Numbered from the stretch's first letter, positions 21,457 through 34,885 are shown. The stretch is 64,000 nt of DNA from Alopecurus myosuroides (GCA_028641055.1 CM054062.1:179758726-179822725), one strand, 5' to 3'. Made by a program: numbers and translations. The notes: a model not told the origin generated them from the letters alone.

Positions 21457-24400
21457 TGTAACACCTGGGGTGTTACCCTATTAGAAAGTTTTTTTTTTTG
21501 CTTGCATCATATGCATCACATTGCATTGCACCATGTTTGCATCACAACTGAAAATTCAAAACAATTTAAACTTTCACCCCCTGCTCAAAATTTCCAATTT
21601 CAAACTTGCAAGCTAAACCACTCATTTGTTTTTCAATAGTTTGAAATTTTTTTAATAAACTTGCTTGTTAATAAAATTTTCCCCTTTGTTAAAAAAACCC
21701 TAATGGCAAATTCAAAAATCCAAATCAAACCAATCTTAATTATCATATTTCAATATGGGTTTAAATATTAAAATTTTGCAAACCAATTAAATTCCATAAT
21801 GTTTGTATAATTAATTGAACTTATTAAATACAATTTGTTTATTTCCCAAAATCCCAACCCAAACCCTATTTGAAAATCACCTAACAATTTAATATCACAT
21901 TAATGTTCAAGTTGTTGAAATTAATTTTTAACTACCTTGTTGTTGTTGTTTTGCAAATTAATAAAAATCTAATTATCAAATAAACACCCCAACCTCTATT
22001 TGGAATTCAAATAACAAATTAGAAATCAATTAAAATTCTAAATTTTGAAGTTAATGATTAACATTACTTTTATGTGCTGTTTTGCAAAATAACAAAATTT
22101 ATTTATAAACTAAAAAGAAAACCCTAACCCTTTTCTATCTCTCTCTCCCTTTTATTCTTTACAAAAAAAAATTCAATCAAAAGGAGAGGTAAACGAAAAG
22201 CACAAAAACAAATGGAGAAAAGGCAGCCCACCCCTTTCTTTTCCTTCTCCCACAGCCCACCTCTCTTCTTTTCTACCCAAGCCCATCTCTGTTTTTCTCC
22301 CCCCAGCCCACCAAACCTTCCAGCCCGATACCCCTCCGTTCTCTGTTGTCGTCTTCTTCCACGGTACGAACAGCTACAGAGCCACTCGATCATCCTCTCC
22401 CCCTCCCGATTCGCATCCGTACCAAGCTCCAATCCCCATATAACCTACCCCCCTACCCTCTGCTCGCAGCAACCCTAGTTCCCTTCCCCACCGCCGCCAC
22501 CGCTTCCATCTCTTCCACCTCCCCTCCGCTTGTCTGATCCTTGAACCTGCACGAGAGAGAATACAGAGAGGGGTGAGCTCGCGGCCATCCCCTGCCATGG
22601 TCACCTCAAGGAGCCACGGGTCCCGGGAATGGAACCGCGGCGTCCTCCTAGGCCTCCCCGTCCCCTCGCCGTCTGCCGGGAACCGCCGGGGAGCCCACGT
22701 CGTCGCCGGGACTTTCCTCCTCGCCGCTGTCCATCAGTCTGCATCGACAACCACCGAAGGTGATCGCCTCCTTCTCCTCTTCCCCTTCCGCGCCCTGCTG
22801 TTCGCCTCCACACCCCCGTACCCGCACGTTACACCCAAGCACATCCACGCACCGTGAGCCCTAGTCACCGTCGTGCCCCACCGGAGAAACCACCATCGAG
22901 CACTGCTGCTGTTCCGTCAGGTTCAGACTGAACCTGTTCGGGTTCAGTTAAAACGCGCAGAGACGACTCAACCCCCATCCTACCCCCTACCTGCTAACAA
23001 ACCACAAGCCACCGCAGTGGCAAAGACCCCTGTGCGCACGCCCCAGCTCACGGGTTCGATCCCCGCGGCCGCCAGGCCCCCTTTTTTCCCTTTTATTCGC
23101 GCATGCACGGGCGGGTCCCGCTGGTCAGTGACCGCGGTGGCTGCGTGGCGGACACCCGCGCCTCATCAGCACCCGCGTGGCGCTAGGGCCCGCAGGTCAG
23201 CCGCTGTGGCTGGCTCTGCCCTCGGTGAACCCGTCCCAGATCCAGATCTGGATCCGGATCTTTGCAGAGAGGCCCCTGCCTCTACTTTTCTTTCGCAAAT
23301 CAGTCCCTGGTCTTTTGCAAATAACCCTAAAATTCAAATGACTATAATTTCTAGTTCACAAACCCAAATGACACAAATTTTATATGTATCCCCATCAAAA
23401 TTTCATGAAATTTTCAAATATGCTTCTTGTTTTCTGTTTTGAATTTTCAAAATGCAATTCAAATTTGAATTCAAATAATTCAATTGTAATTTGCAACAAT
23501 TCATAAATAATTCATACTATTTCCAAATAAGGCAAATAAAATATGTTTTCCATACCATTTTGAATAACCTTTTCAAATATAAATTTTGTTTCATGGTTTG
23601 AATAATTTAAATTTCCTAAATAATTTAATACTTGTTTAATTCATTTAAATTTGATAAAATCATAACTTGCTCAAAATAAAATAATTTTGAACATGCAAAA
23701 TATGTTTTCAAACCATCAAAGTGTGAACTTTTCAAATATGAATTTGAATTTATGTTTTGAACAAATAAAATTCAAATAATATTCAAACTTGAATTAAATT
23801 CAACTAAAACTTGTTTAATATTGTTTAATTCATAATTAAATTATCCTAATTCCAATTTCAATATTTGAAACATGTAATCCAACTAAAATTTGATGTTCTT
23901 TTCAATTACAAATTTTGTTAATTGTTTTGAACACTTTAACTTGATGAAAACAACAATTGGTTATGTGACACCCTTAAGGAACCAAAATTTTCTAACTTAA
24001 TAAATAAATTTCTAAAATTGGTAAACCTTATTTCCAACTGGTTCTATTGTTGTTATTTTGTTGTTTTCCTCATCCATGCATCATGCTAATCCACCTTCAC
24101 CTGTTGATTAGTTGGAAAACAATTGTTTCAACCATAATTCATGGGCTTTTCATATGCAACTCAAATTGCATATGGGTCCATTTAAACCTGTTTATCATGT
24201 CAACTAGTTTATTCTGATGCATCTTTAACTTGTCATGCAACCATATCTAGATCATGCTGGATCTTTTGCCGTAGTAGTAATTGTTGCGTCCGGTGTTTGT
24301 TCGAGGTTCGTTGCTTCTTCCCGGATAGGACGTTGAGATGATGTGAGCAACGACAAGTTCTGCTACCTTGCGGGATCTCAGGAAAGTATACTCACTTGCT

Positions 24401-25977
24401 GCCAAATGGCTGCCTTTCATCACTTGTTACCGATTCTTTCCGTTGTTCTTTTCTGCTAGCCTTAGTAGTAGTTGTTTCCGTTACGAACCCATCACATGAA
24501 TCCCTTAACCTTGATATTGCCTCACCTCCATACCTATAACCATTGCTTGTTGCCCGTGTCTTACTAGCATGCTTAGGGTTGTTTTGCTCGAGTCTGTTAC
24601 CCGTTACTTTCTGTTACTATTTCATTATGTTCTGGGGGCTCGATGTTTAATCAATCAATCATGCTAATATTATTGTTAAATAATAATTTGATGATAAGGC
24701 ACCGGCAGGAGGCCCTTTGTGGTTTTGAGGCCTGCTAGTGTCGACCCTAATAGGAAAAGGGTCTTGTCTACTGATCCATGATGAGCGCACTACCCGCATG
24801 TGGGAAGCGAATATGGGCGCCCCCCTCAATTTGACTCGATTCGCATCTCGTCCAAATCGCCTCATTTAGTTCGGGTTTTCCATTTGCTGCATGCATGATC
24901 TTGCGAGCCCTTGGATCCCGGGTGGAACTTTCGTAGTCGGCATATAGGAGGACACGTTCTTAGAGTGCTATGAGGGTCCATTTTCTTCTGGGCTCGATTA
25001 GCCGTGCGCCAAGGTGCTTTGGGCTTGATGCGAAGAAGAGTTGAGTTGTGTAGAGTACCTCGCTTGGTGGGTTGATCCCCCGTCTGGCGGGTTATTCTTG
25101 CGTGTACGGCCAAATTGGTGCAACCCTGCAGGGATAATCTTCTCGAGAAGCCGTGTTTTCCGCGGTTATGGATTACTTGGTGAAAGTACTGGCTAACAAG
25201 TACTCAGGACAACTTAAACCTAATGATTAACAATCTTACACCCAATGATTAACAACTTGACTAGTAATAGGCTTATTGACACAATAATCTGAACCATCAT
25301 TAATCCAACTGTGTGAGTTATCCTCGGATTGCTTCTTTGGATAAGGGGCGAGATCCAGGATGGGTTTGTTTGAAGATTATCTTTCAGTTGGTTACAATAC
25401 TCGATCTTATCTTCTTTCTGTTAGCCGGAAGTTGTAGTATCTCTCTGTAGTTGGTTAGTGCCGCCCGCTGACGCTTATTTGCAATAACCCCCTTCCTTTC
25501 CGTTGATACCAAAGTATTTGTATCTTGTGATGACTGGCTATGCCGGTATCTTGTGAGTATGGGTTTATCCACTTGCCAGTACTTAGCCGTACTGACCCAC
25601 GAATCTCTTTCGTGGCTGCATATTCAACATTGCAGTCAACAGGTTTGAAGTCTGACGACGTTAGCTTGGGAATCCCTCCGGCTTGGCCTGGGCAGGGATT
25701 GGACGCTCTCGGTTATCTTCAGGACTCTTAGTACAATTTGGATCTTGTCCGTAGCCGGACGCTATGTTGTTTCTTCCGCTGTTATTTGGATCTTTGTATT
25801 GTACCAGTTGTATCCCTGGCTCGTCTGAGTCATCTTGTATCTATCTGTTTCTGTTGTAATTGTGGAATATTCGTGAACTGTTGTACTGTTATCATAAGTG
25901 GCAACCTGGAATCGGTTATTATGCGGATTTGGCGGGAATGCTGAAATCTGCATAGTGCCCGATCTCGGGGCGTCACA
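21457..25977 (+). repeat. 3' LTR of LARD1
   Basis: 4,521 bp, the direct copy of 16459-20979 with scattered differences, for example in homopolymers near 21690 and 22165. The long open frame of the first copy is broken here, supporting a non-coding LTR. Confidence 0.93.
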
Positions 25978-25982
25978 GTGTA
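25978..25982. repeat. Target-site duplication of LARD1, right (GTGTA)
   Basis: Follows the terminal GCGTCACA of the second LTR; identical to the left copy. Confidence 0.94.
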
Positions 25983-26496
25983 GGCCCCTCCGGTGATAAA
26001 TTTCCCTCCCGGTAGGGTGCAGGGGAGAGCTCCAGAACCCTCCCAATCTCGGGATGACGATGACGGCGGCCTCGGGTGTTTCTCGGTAAAAAGTATTATA
26101 TTTCTAGGGTTCACGTATCATGGGGATTATATAGGAAAAAGGGCGATGGCGGTGGACGCCCGAGGGACACACACCATCACCACGCGCGGCCAGGAGGCGC
26201 GTCGCCCTATGGTGTGGTCCCATGTGGCCCCTCTCCGAGCCTCTTCGGGACTCTGTGGAACCTTCGGGAATTCTAATACTTCCGGGTTTCAAATTTTTCA
26301 ATTCCGAGAATATTTCCAGAACAACTTTTCTGAAACTAAAAACAGCAAAAAACAGGAAACTGGCTCTATGGCATCTTGTCAATAGGTTAGTCCCGGAAAT
26401 CGATAAACCTGACATAAATTGTATAGCAAACATGTAGGAAATAAAATCAAATCAACATGGAACATCAGAAATTAACGGTACGTTTATGACGTATCA

Positions 26497-26512
26497 ACAT
26501 CCCCAAGCTTAG
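26497..26512 (-). promoter_or_regulatory. Polypurine tract of element B
   Basis: On the minus strand CTAAGCTTGGGGATGT abuts the LTR start at 26496. Confidence 0.85.
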
Positions 26513-29500
26513 TTCTTACTCGTCCTCGAGTAGGTAAACGATAAAAACACATAAGTTCTTAGGTGATATGCTACCAACATAAACTTGATCATCTAAATTT
26601 TAAAAGCATATGTAAGCTGAGATCATAGTACTTTAAACACAAGAATGATAGATGTAATTATCTAAATAAAACATAGGAATCCCTTTGCATCATGAGAAGT
26701 AACACAAATAAAAGATCATGAATAAGAATGCACTCGAAAGATATACATTTATTACAAGCATAGAGATAACATGGCAAAGTGATATTTCTCTAGTCCATAA
26801 GAGTGGGGAAAACATAAATGCGAGGACACCTTCAAAGTTCATGAGGAAGACTAGAACAAATAATTTGAGAACAAACAATAACACATCATGAATCAATTAA
26901 TAATGTTTCTGGGACAAATTCACATTAAACTCAGAATGGCAACCATGCTCTCTCAACTCTGCATAAAGTTAGAAGATGGAGACTCAACATTAAAGTAAAA
27001 TAAAGGCCCTTCGTAGAGGGAAGCAGCGATTAGCTCATGTGCTAGAGATTTTTATTTTATTAAACAGAGGTATAAAATGTTTGACACTCCTCCCAACCAT
27101 CTTACACAAACCATGGCTAACTGAATCCTCGGGTGCCTGCCAACAATCACATACCGTGGAGGAGTGTCCATTTATTTTAGAGAGGTGTATGCTTATGTCA
27201 ACGAATGGTAAACATAAAATACAGTATGTCACAAGACAACTAGACTTCACAAGAGTGGCTCCCATTGAAGTACGCAACTGGTGTAGAAGGGCATCCCTCT
27301 TTGTCTTTTGTTTACACAATTATGCTTTGACTGATAAATCAGAGGCAAAAATAGTGAAGAGGATTTGTTTGTATTAATTTGGGGCTGGGCACCCTGCTGC
27401 CAGCTCTTCTACTAATTGTATTAGTGGATGAAGCCACTAGTCCAGGGTGTGAAAGTCGAGTCAACAAGTGAGATAAATATTCTCTATTTACGTCCTCATG
27501 AGCTAAAGCAGGAACACAAAACAGGAGTAATTTTGAAAGTTTTAAAGGTAACACATGAGAAATTTACTTTGGAGTGGCAGTTAAATACCACATGTAGGTA
27601 GGTATGGTCGACACATTTCGCATAATTTGGTTTTTGGGAGTTGGATGCACGAGTAGAGCTCATACTCAATACAGGTGGAGGCTAGCGAAAGACTGGGAGC
27701 GACAAATCAAGAGAGCAATAATGGCCATAATCATGCAAAGCGACAAAAACATCATTAATCAAAGCATAAGTGGTACCACAAGTTCAAAAACTAAATGATC
27801 ATAGAGGCTATAAGCGACTGGTTTTTAGTCAGAAACATGGTGTAAGCATGTGCCAAGTCAACCAAATAAAACATTCAAAGGAGAACACCACAAATTTATG
27901 CTTCAATATGACAAGGACAACTCATGATTCTTTCAATGGCACATTAGACACTCTCAGCTATTTGAGACAAATCATGCTACTAAATAACCACTACGCTTTA
28001 GAATTGAAATAACATCTACCATGGTATGAAAAATTCTAGCCATAGTCTATACAAGCTTCTATTTGAATCGTTATAAATTCTACTACATGAAGTTGTTTCT
28101 TTTCCCAACAAGAACCATACAAAATATGTTTTAACAAAAACTCTCTAAATGATACATCAAGCAAGAATGAGATTACTCACATAATTCTACTAAAACTAAC
28201 ATCTCTGAATAAGAGATGCAAGAAAAACAAGAGCTAAACAGGAATTTTTGCAGCAGCTAGAAGAAAAACTAAGAATACGAGCATAACTAGTATTCGGATG
28301 AAAAGGCGGAGCGTGTCTCTCTCCCAAGCAAGGATGCTAGGTTCCAATTATGTTTATTGCATCAAGGAAAACCAAATAAAACAAAACAAAAAATAAAAGA
28401 CTATCCAAGTAAATTTCATATGATGTGACCGAATAAAAATATAGTTTCACTAGAAGTGACCTGATAAATTGTTGATGAAGAAGGGGATGACTTGGGAATC
28501 CCCAAGCTTAGATGTTTGAGTCTTCTTAGAATTTTCTGGTATGAACCACGGGGGCATCCCCAAGCTTTGACCTTGCACTCTTCTTGATCACATTATATCA
28601 CCCTCTTCTCTTAACCCTTGAAAACTTACTTCACACCACACTCAAAGAGTAATTAGCATTAGAGAGTTAGTGGAACAATAAAAAATCCATGGGTTCTATA
28701 TGTAAAAAAATTATATTGATACTTCTAAACATTATCTACAGCCACTGATGTTTCGTGAAGCAAGGAAATCCACTTGACATCGTAAAAGAGCAAATGCAAG
28801 AAAAATGACAGAATCTGTCAAAACCAGAACAGACTGTAAAGACGGATTTTTTTGTGGCACTTACATTGCTCAAATAGAAAAACTTAAAGAACAAAAAATA
28901 TTCTAAATTAGCTGAGAAATAATCACAAAAAATTTCAGATCATTATGATATTTCTGGATTATATACTATTTTTTACGGTCGACAGCAGAAATCTGTTTCC
29001 TGCGCAGAAATCCAAAACCAACTCCAACTCCCGTCGGAAACTTTACTTGGCACAACTAAAACATGAAAAAAAATATACAAAGGAGTTTATAAATAAGTAT
29101 ACAACCCCCTGAATCAAATAAAACATAGAAAAAAAAGTCAAAAAAAAACCATGGGTTATCTCCCAAGAAGTGTTTTTCTTTAACGCCTTTTAGCTAGGCC
29201 CAGAAAACTAGATTCACGTGTTTTCAAGTGAAGAAGATGCTCACATAAGAAATATGAATTAAGAAAAAGAGAGCATAAAGAAGCAAGTATAAAACAAATT
29301 TAAGTCTAACTCACTTCTGATGGATAGGAATCTTGTAAGGAAAAAATTAAAGAAGCTCAAACTAGAAATCATGGGAAGGTAGAACAAGAGCAACTTAAAA
29401 ACTTTTAACAAAAAGAGAGGTGTTTTAGTAACATGAAAATTATTACAACCATATTTCCCTCTCTAATAATAATTTTCAATAGCATCATGAACAAACTCAA

Positions 29501-29561
29501 CAACATAATTATCACATAAAGCATGTTTGTCATGGTCTAAAAGCTCACAATTCATATCAAG
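26513..29561 (-). other. Non-coding 3' part of element B
   Basis: AT-rich sequence with no gene I can support. Blocks at 26680-26900 and 27000-28000 match 56090-56300 and 56390-57310 in element C, and the reverse complement of 10870-11240 in element 1. Two further PPT-like motifs occur at about 28496-28512 and 28551-28567. The small open frames are not shared in position with the matching copies. Confidence 0.8.
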
Positions 29562-30614
29562 CTAAAAAACAGTGGGATCAAAATTAAGAATAAAGTCCTC
29601 TTCTTTCCCACTTTTAGCAATACCAAAACAACATGATTGGTAACTCTTAAAAGATATGGGACACATTATACAAATCATATTTTTAGTAGCATTATACTTT
29701 ATAACATCAAGTAACATAGGACCATCATCTACAGCATTATCATATAAGTTTTCTAAACAAACTTCCTCATTATCATGAATATCAATAGTTGGAATAAATA
29801 GAGGATTATCATAATTTTTTATCAAAGTAGCATGGATTATCATAAATAACAGTACCAATATCATTCTCACAAGTTTCATTCATAGTAGAATCAGGGTCAC
29901 AAGTATAGCAAGTATCAATTTCATCAAAAAGGGATATTTCAAAAGAATCAATAGGATCATCACAATTGTGAGTTAAAGAGTTACTCTCATTTGGAGGTAG
30001 ACATGGGTTCCATTATTCCTCCTCTTGATCATCACTCTCCTCCTCTTTTTCATCTAATGAGCTTCCAGATTCAGCAATTTCTTCTTCCATATGCTCCTGC
30101 AAGGCATTAGTCTCTTCCTTAGGTTGAGAGCATTTATTAAGATATTCCATTATATAGTAATTACAATCCTTGTAATTATCAAATCAATATTCAAGTATAG
30201 GATACTCGTATTTATAAGTTGCATCATCAATACTTTCAAGTAAATAGGCAATTTCGAATGCACCCTTCCAAGCAATAAATTCTTCAATTTGTTCCACATC
30301 ATATAATTCATAATTCCCTTAACATAGGAAGATATGGTAACATTATCATTATACTCACATTGAAAAGGGAGGTGTTTATACCTCCTACATCAACAAGATT
30401 TATAAAAGCAATAAGTAACATTATAAGTAGAGCACAAGTTCCTAGCAATGATATGTAATTTATTAATTTGTTCCCATAAGTGTTTCCCTTTTTGTGACAA
30501 GCGGTGTTCCTTATAAAAAATTTGTTGGTCTTCTATGAACCCACCTTGCCAATAAGATCTATTTTCAAAGACATCAAACATTGATAGCAAGCATGATAAA
30601 GAAAAAAATAACAA
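29562..30614 (-). pseudogene. Decayed gag-like ORF of element B
   Basis: Two readable pieces remain on the minus strand. Near the leader (30614 down to 30390) is a FENRSYWQGGFIEDQQIF segment with HLWEQINKLHIIARNLC. Further on (29879-29562) is NPLFIPTIDIHDNEEVCLENLYDNAVDDGPML. Sequence between them is interrupted by stops and frame changes. I recognise these as peptides of a Triticeae non-autonomous Gypsy ORF related to the one in element C (60722-63211), but no catalytic domain is present. The product is unknown beyond being gag-like. Confidence 0.6.
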
Positions 30615-30745
30615 CTAGATTAAGAACTAATTTTTTTGTGTTTTTTATAAAGAGAAGCAAACAAGAAAAAATAAAATGAACTGCAAAACAATAACAAAAT
30701 AAAGAGATTGGAAGTGATAGACTCCCCTTGCAGAAATTCTCTTCC

Positions 30746-30763
30746 TCCCCGGCAACGGCGCCA
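30746..30763 (-). promoter_or_regulatory. Primer-binding site of element B (tRNA-Asp)
   Basis: Plus-strand TCCCCGGCAACGGCGCCA equals the tRNA-Asp 3' tail including CCA, so the minus-strand RNA would pair with it. It lies 10 bases inside the 5' LTR. Confidence 0.93.
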
Positions 30764-30773
30764 GAAATTAGCT

Positions 30774-32357
30774 TGATGCACGTGTAACACACGTTCGTTG
30801 GGAGACCCCAAGAGGAAGGTATGAAGAGCACAATAGCAAGTTTCCCTCAGAAAGAAACCAAGGTTGAATCGACCAGTAGGAGGAAGTAGTAACTTCAGAA
30901 GGTTGATGCAGCGGAGATGGCAGGGCGCACTACCGGTTCAGCAGCAACGTGGAACCTACACAACACAATCAAATCACTTTGCCACAATGAAGGAGTGAGG
31001 TTGTCAATCTCACCGGTTTTGCTGAACACAAAGAGGTTAAACTTAAGGTGTGGAAACAATATCAAAACAGCAGCAGCTATGCGAAAACAGTGAAACGATG
31101 TGTGTATTATCAGTATGAAAAAATGGACTGGGGTCTACAGTTCGCTAGTGGTGTCTCTCCAGAGAAGATAAATAACATGTGTGGTGAACAAATTACAGAT
31201 GGGCAATTGACAGAAATGAAGGCTGCACCGTAGTGCATATGCAAGACATAAAGATTACTATGTGATTCGTGCGGGCATTACAACAAGATACATAGACCGT
31301 CATCCAACTGCATCTATGCCTAATAATCCACCATCCGAATATCATCCGAATAAACGTTGGGTATTAAGTTGCAATCAACAGATAAGCGCACTAAGCAAAG
31401 TGTGTAATGTAAACAATGTAAACGAAGTAAACATCGTTGTTTTCTCCCTAATGGCAACAGCACATCCTCCATATGTCACGTTTCTGTCACTCGAGCACAT
31501 ATGCAAAGGAGGCATGAACCCACTATCGAGCATAAATACTCCCTCTTGGATTTACTAGCATCTACTTGGCCAGAGCATCTACTAATAACGGAGATCATGC
31601 AAGATCATAAATAACATATGCATGAAGATAACATGATAGATTAATAATCAGAAGATATAGCATTCAACATTCAGCGGATCCCAACAAACACAACATGTAG
31701 CATTACATAAAGGTGATCTCGATCATGTAGGGCAGCTCACGAGATCTAAACATGAGACATAAAGTGGAGAAGACAACCATCTAGCTACTGCTATGGACCC
31801 GTAGTCCATGGATGAACTACTCACACATCACTTCGGAGGAGGGCATGGTGGTGTAGGCCCCTCCGGTGATGAATTTTCCTCCTGGCAGGGTGCCGGGGAT
31901 AGCTCCAGAACCCTTGCGATCTCGGGATGACGATGACGGCGACCTCGGGTGTTTCTCAGGAAAAGGTGGTATATTTTTAGGGTTCACGTATCGGCGGGAT
32001 TATATAGGCAAAAGGGCGATGGCGGTGGACGCCCGAGGGGCCCACACCACCCTCAGGCGCGGCCAGTGGGCGCGCAGCCCTATGGTGTGGCCCCTCTCCG
32101 GGCCACTTTGGGACTCCGTGGAACCTTCGGGAATTCTAAGACTACCGGGCTTCAAATTTTCCAATTCCGAGAATATTTCTAGAACAACTTTTCTGAAACT
32201 AAAAACAGCAGAAAACAGTGAACTGACTCTAGGGCATCTTGTCAATAGGTTAGTCCCAAAATCGATAAAATGGCATAAAGTGTATAGCAAACATGTACGA
32301 AATAACATGAAAACAACATGGAACATCAGAAATTAAGGATAAATTTATGACGTATCA
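30774..32357 (-). repeat. 5' LTR of element B, complete
   Basis: 1,584 bp. Outer end at 32357 (minus sense TGATACGTCATAAA) and inner end at 30774 (ACGTGCATCA). A TATA-like CCTATATAATCC lies at about 31997-32008 in minus sense. This copy is the reference for the fused LTRs at 14197-16458 and for the empty site of LARD1. Confidence 0.92.
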
Positions 32358-32761
32358 GGCGGTCCCTCTGCCTTCCGCCTCTACGCGTAACCCTCCGCAG
32401 AGCAATAACTACGCGCATGACCCTACCCTAGGAGATGAGGGAGGATCCAGGAGTAGAAAAAGGAGGCCGAGGAGAAGAAAGGAAGAGGAGAAAGAAGGGG
32501 AAGAAAAAAGGAGGATAAAGGTAGAAAGAGAGGGAGAGAGTGTATGGCACCTTCGCCATTTTAACCTACACCTCGACAAGATAATTCAAGATCAGACATG
32601 CAGGACGTAGGGATCCATCTCATGATGGCCTGAACCTAGGTAAAATACATGTTAGCTTGATGGGCCTTTGACTCTCCCTCTTCCCCTTTAGTTTGTCAAT
32701 CTAGGTGAGGCGGTGCAGAAGTCTCCCTCGCCCACTGCTGAAAAAATCGGGGGGGGGGGGG
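32358..32761. other. Unassigned fragment ending in a 13-G run
   Basis: No gene. A purine-rich tract (32440-32540) is followed by CATGCAGGACGTAGGGATCC (about 32597-32616) and GGCCTGAACCTAGGTAAA, which recall the end of other Triticeae Gypsy LTRs in plus sense. It ends at a G homopolymer at 32749-32761. The boundary to element D's LTR is not clear. Confidence 0.4.
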
Positions 32762-33808
32762 TTGGACGTAGGTCACTCCCGGTGTCCGTGTCTCGACACA
32801 TGACACATGTATTCGTTCTGTCTCGCGAGCTTTCCACGTTGTTTAGTTCGAAAAATAAATATGAAAGCATTAAGCACGGTGATGTCATGTTAGTTCTTGA
32901 GAGATCCGCTTCCAGCAGTTAGACCGATCATCCTGTCACAGACGTTCCGGATCAATCTTTCACTTAACTCTCACTATACCTTACATTGATCACTCTTTGG
33001 GGTCTTGGGTACCTGACATGTCCTAGGAGCAAGGCACAGAAAGTAGAATGCACATAAATAACCTAGATGAACTCATTAGTTTAAGTATCCCATTGGTTAG
33101 ATCAAGCACATAGTTGCAAGGTTAGGCCTGAGCCCGTAGGTTAAGGGGTACTACTCACACATCGCTATCATATCAACAATAGAAAACATTGAAACAAATA
33201 TAGTACATGGATTGAATAGATTGATAGTTCTTACAATGTTGCCAATCACGATGGGATCTAGATTACAAAGTAGAAGTATGGCTATGACTATGGTGGTGGT
33301 GGAGATGATGTGGTGGAGATGCGGCAACACTTTGTGGGCTTGCATGGAGAGGACGGTGGTGATGGAGGTGGAGATAGTATGGTGTGCGGCTCTTCTCTGG
33401 GGGTTGTTTCTTCTCCTTATATGGGGTTCCAGCGAATAGACTAGGGTTTCAGGCGTCTTCCTTTGCAAATTGGCTCTGGGTCCTTTGATGACTTTGGTCG
33501 GTTTGATCCGACGGATCTTCTGACACCGATACGATGGGTGGTAGGTTCGGTACTGACCGTACCGTGGTTGTTAAGTGTGCTGCAAGGGCATCCTTCAATG
33601 AATTTCTGGTATTTATCTTTTCCTTCCTTTTAGCCCCGATTTCCCTTGATTTCTTGTCCAATATCTGCTATAAAAACAATGAAATGTATATTTGCAAATA
33701 AATTGCACACTAGTGATTAGTGGCAGATTTATAGTGATATCTCTATCATTTTCATGACAAAGATACGGTTTAAACATAGATAAAGATGTTTCATTTTTGG
33801 ACGCATCA
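32762..33808 (-). repeat. 3' LTR of element D (left limit uncertain)
   Basis: Minus-sense LTR starting TGATGCGTCCAAAA at 33808 and preceded by a PPT at 33809-33823. A TATA-like CCCATATAAGGAG lies at about 33413-33425 (minus). The GTGTGAGTAGTACCCC block near 33150 is the usual landmark of this LTR class. It carries one copy of the GGTACGGT palindrome (33525-33565). The other end is not identifiable. Confidence 0.65.
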
Positions 33809-33823
33809 ACATCCCTAAGCTTA

Positions 33824-34885
33824 AACCTTGATCGACCCGAGCAAGTAACAATATCATAAGGAACTCGGTGTTTAAACCGAAATAACGAGAAGTTTAGTTC
33901 ACTTACAGTTGGTTGTCTGGTGGCTCACACTTCCTTCAGCTGGAAGCTTAATATAAATAGTGTAACAACAAAGCATCATAGCAGTTTCGGTAAGCCAAGA
34001 CAAATAAAACAAAGATCATATTAACAGGGAAATTTGGTAATATGAAAATTATTCTACTTTTTGTGGAAATCACAAGCCTTCCAAGGGACATTTAAAATGA
34101 TTAAATTTATCATAATAAGAGTGTGAGAGCAATGTTCGAATAAGCATAACTTGAGAGTAGTTCATTAAATCCCACTGACATAAAGTAAATGGATCTATAA
34201 TGCACTTTTTATTTTCATTGACTTTCAAGAACAATAGCTTAATAGTAATGATACATGCCAAAAGAAATGTATATGTTTTATCAAGTGTGTGAATGTAAAG
34301 CAGGGCTGCAACAAATTGTCATAACTTTAAATCCACTCGTGACTTGGGCATTATAGGTTTCCCTCGAATATTTTGATTAATCAAGAGTCAAAGGAGTGTC
34401 CAGCCTGCTTAGGTGCATAACTCCCATGAGAGTACTTATAATTTTACCCACTATAAGATTTCTATTACAAGTGTTTAAACCAACTCATAGCCGAAATCTG
34501 AGATTAACTCTGGTAGATCGTTCATAGGCCAGCGGAGCTGTTAGCATCCCATGGTGCAAGAAGGTGTAGAGACACGCGTAAAGCAATATCACCTACGGTG
34601 ATCAACACAACAAAATTTTGGCATGAATATCACTTGTCGCTAGGCATATATTCTATCAAACAAATCTCTTCAAAGGAAATATCCGAGACAATTAACATTA
34701 GATACTATGGGTTTCAGTACTTCTCACATTAGACTCTTCAAACAACTTTTCTTCATCACCCAAATCTTCATGTCAAGAATTTTCTTGTTCAATTTAATTT
34801 GTATAATTTAGTACTTTGGCAAGACATGCTTCACTATAAGAAAAGAGAGTAAGAGCAACAATACTAAATAACCATGTGAATAAGA
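33824..34885 (-). other. Non-coding 3' region of element D, left part
   Basis: AT-rich, no gene visible. It continues at 47351 after removal of the solo LTR and one TAAGA. Confidence 0.65.
34881..34885. repeat. Target-site duplication of the solo LTR, left (TAAGA)
   Basis: Matches 47351-47355. Confidence 0.85.

Larger units (their letters stand above)
16459..25977 (+). mobile_element. LARD1: long-LTR retrotransposon with almost no interior
   Basis: Two direct LTRs of 4,521 bp each (16459-20979 and 21457-25977) flank only 477 bp. Termini are TGTAACACCTGG and GGGGCGTCACA. The target duplication GTGTA is perfect (16454-16458 and 25978-25982), and the empty site is preserved in the sister LTR near 31848. 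The PBS TGGTATCAGAGCC fits initiator tRNA-Met. There is no coding region, so it is a large retrotransposon derivative (Sukkula-like in design). The LTRs differ by scattered substitutions only, so insertion was recent compared with its host. Confidence 0.95.
15629..26496 (-). repeat. 3' LTR of element B, truncated and split by LARD1
   Basis: The two halves, 15629-16458 and 25978-26496, join into LTR sequence that matches 31031-32357. At the break the intact copy reads GGTGGTGTAGGCCCCTCC (around 31848), exactly what is obtained here by removing LARD1 and one GTGTA. The LTR starts (minus sense) at 26496 with TGATACGTCATAAACG-like sequence; its inner part is missing before 15,629. Confidence 0.88.
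15629..32357 (-). mobile_element. Element B: minus-strand non-autonomous Gypsy element carrying LARD1
   Basis: From right to left: 5' LTR (30774-32357), tRNA-Asp PBS (30746-30763), a decayed gag-like region, a long non-coding 3' part, a PPT (26497-26512), and a 3' LTR (26496 leftwards) interrupted by LARD1 and truncated at 15,629. No protease, RT or integrase is visible in the 4.3-kb interior. The LTRs match those of element A, so A and B belong to the same or sister families. No target duplication can be tested because the left end is lost. Confidence 0.88.

Noticed and set aside
16459..25977. Two 5-kb direct repeats as a tandem satellite or segmental duplication
   Set aside because: TG...CA termini, PBS between the copies and a 5-bp target duplication show they are LTRs.
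30746..30763. tRNA-Asp gene
   Set aside because: Only the last 18 bases of the tRNA are present, next to an LTR; this is a primer-binding site.
33151..33468. His/Thr-rich minus frame of 105 codons
   Set aside because: Lies in the LTR of element D, in the GTGGTG-rich leader; no sign of coding.
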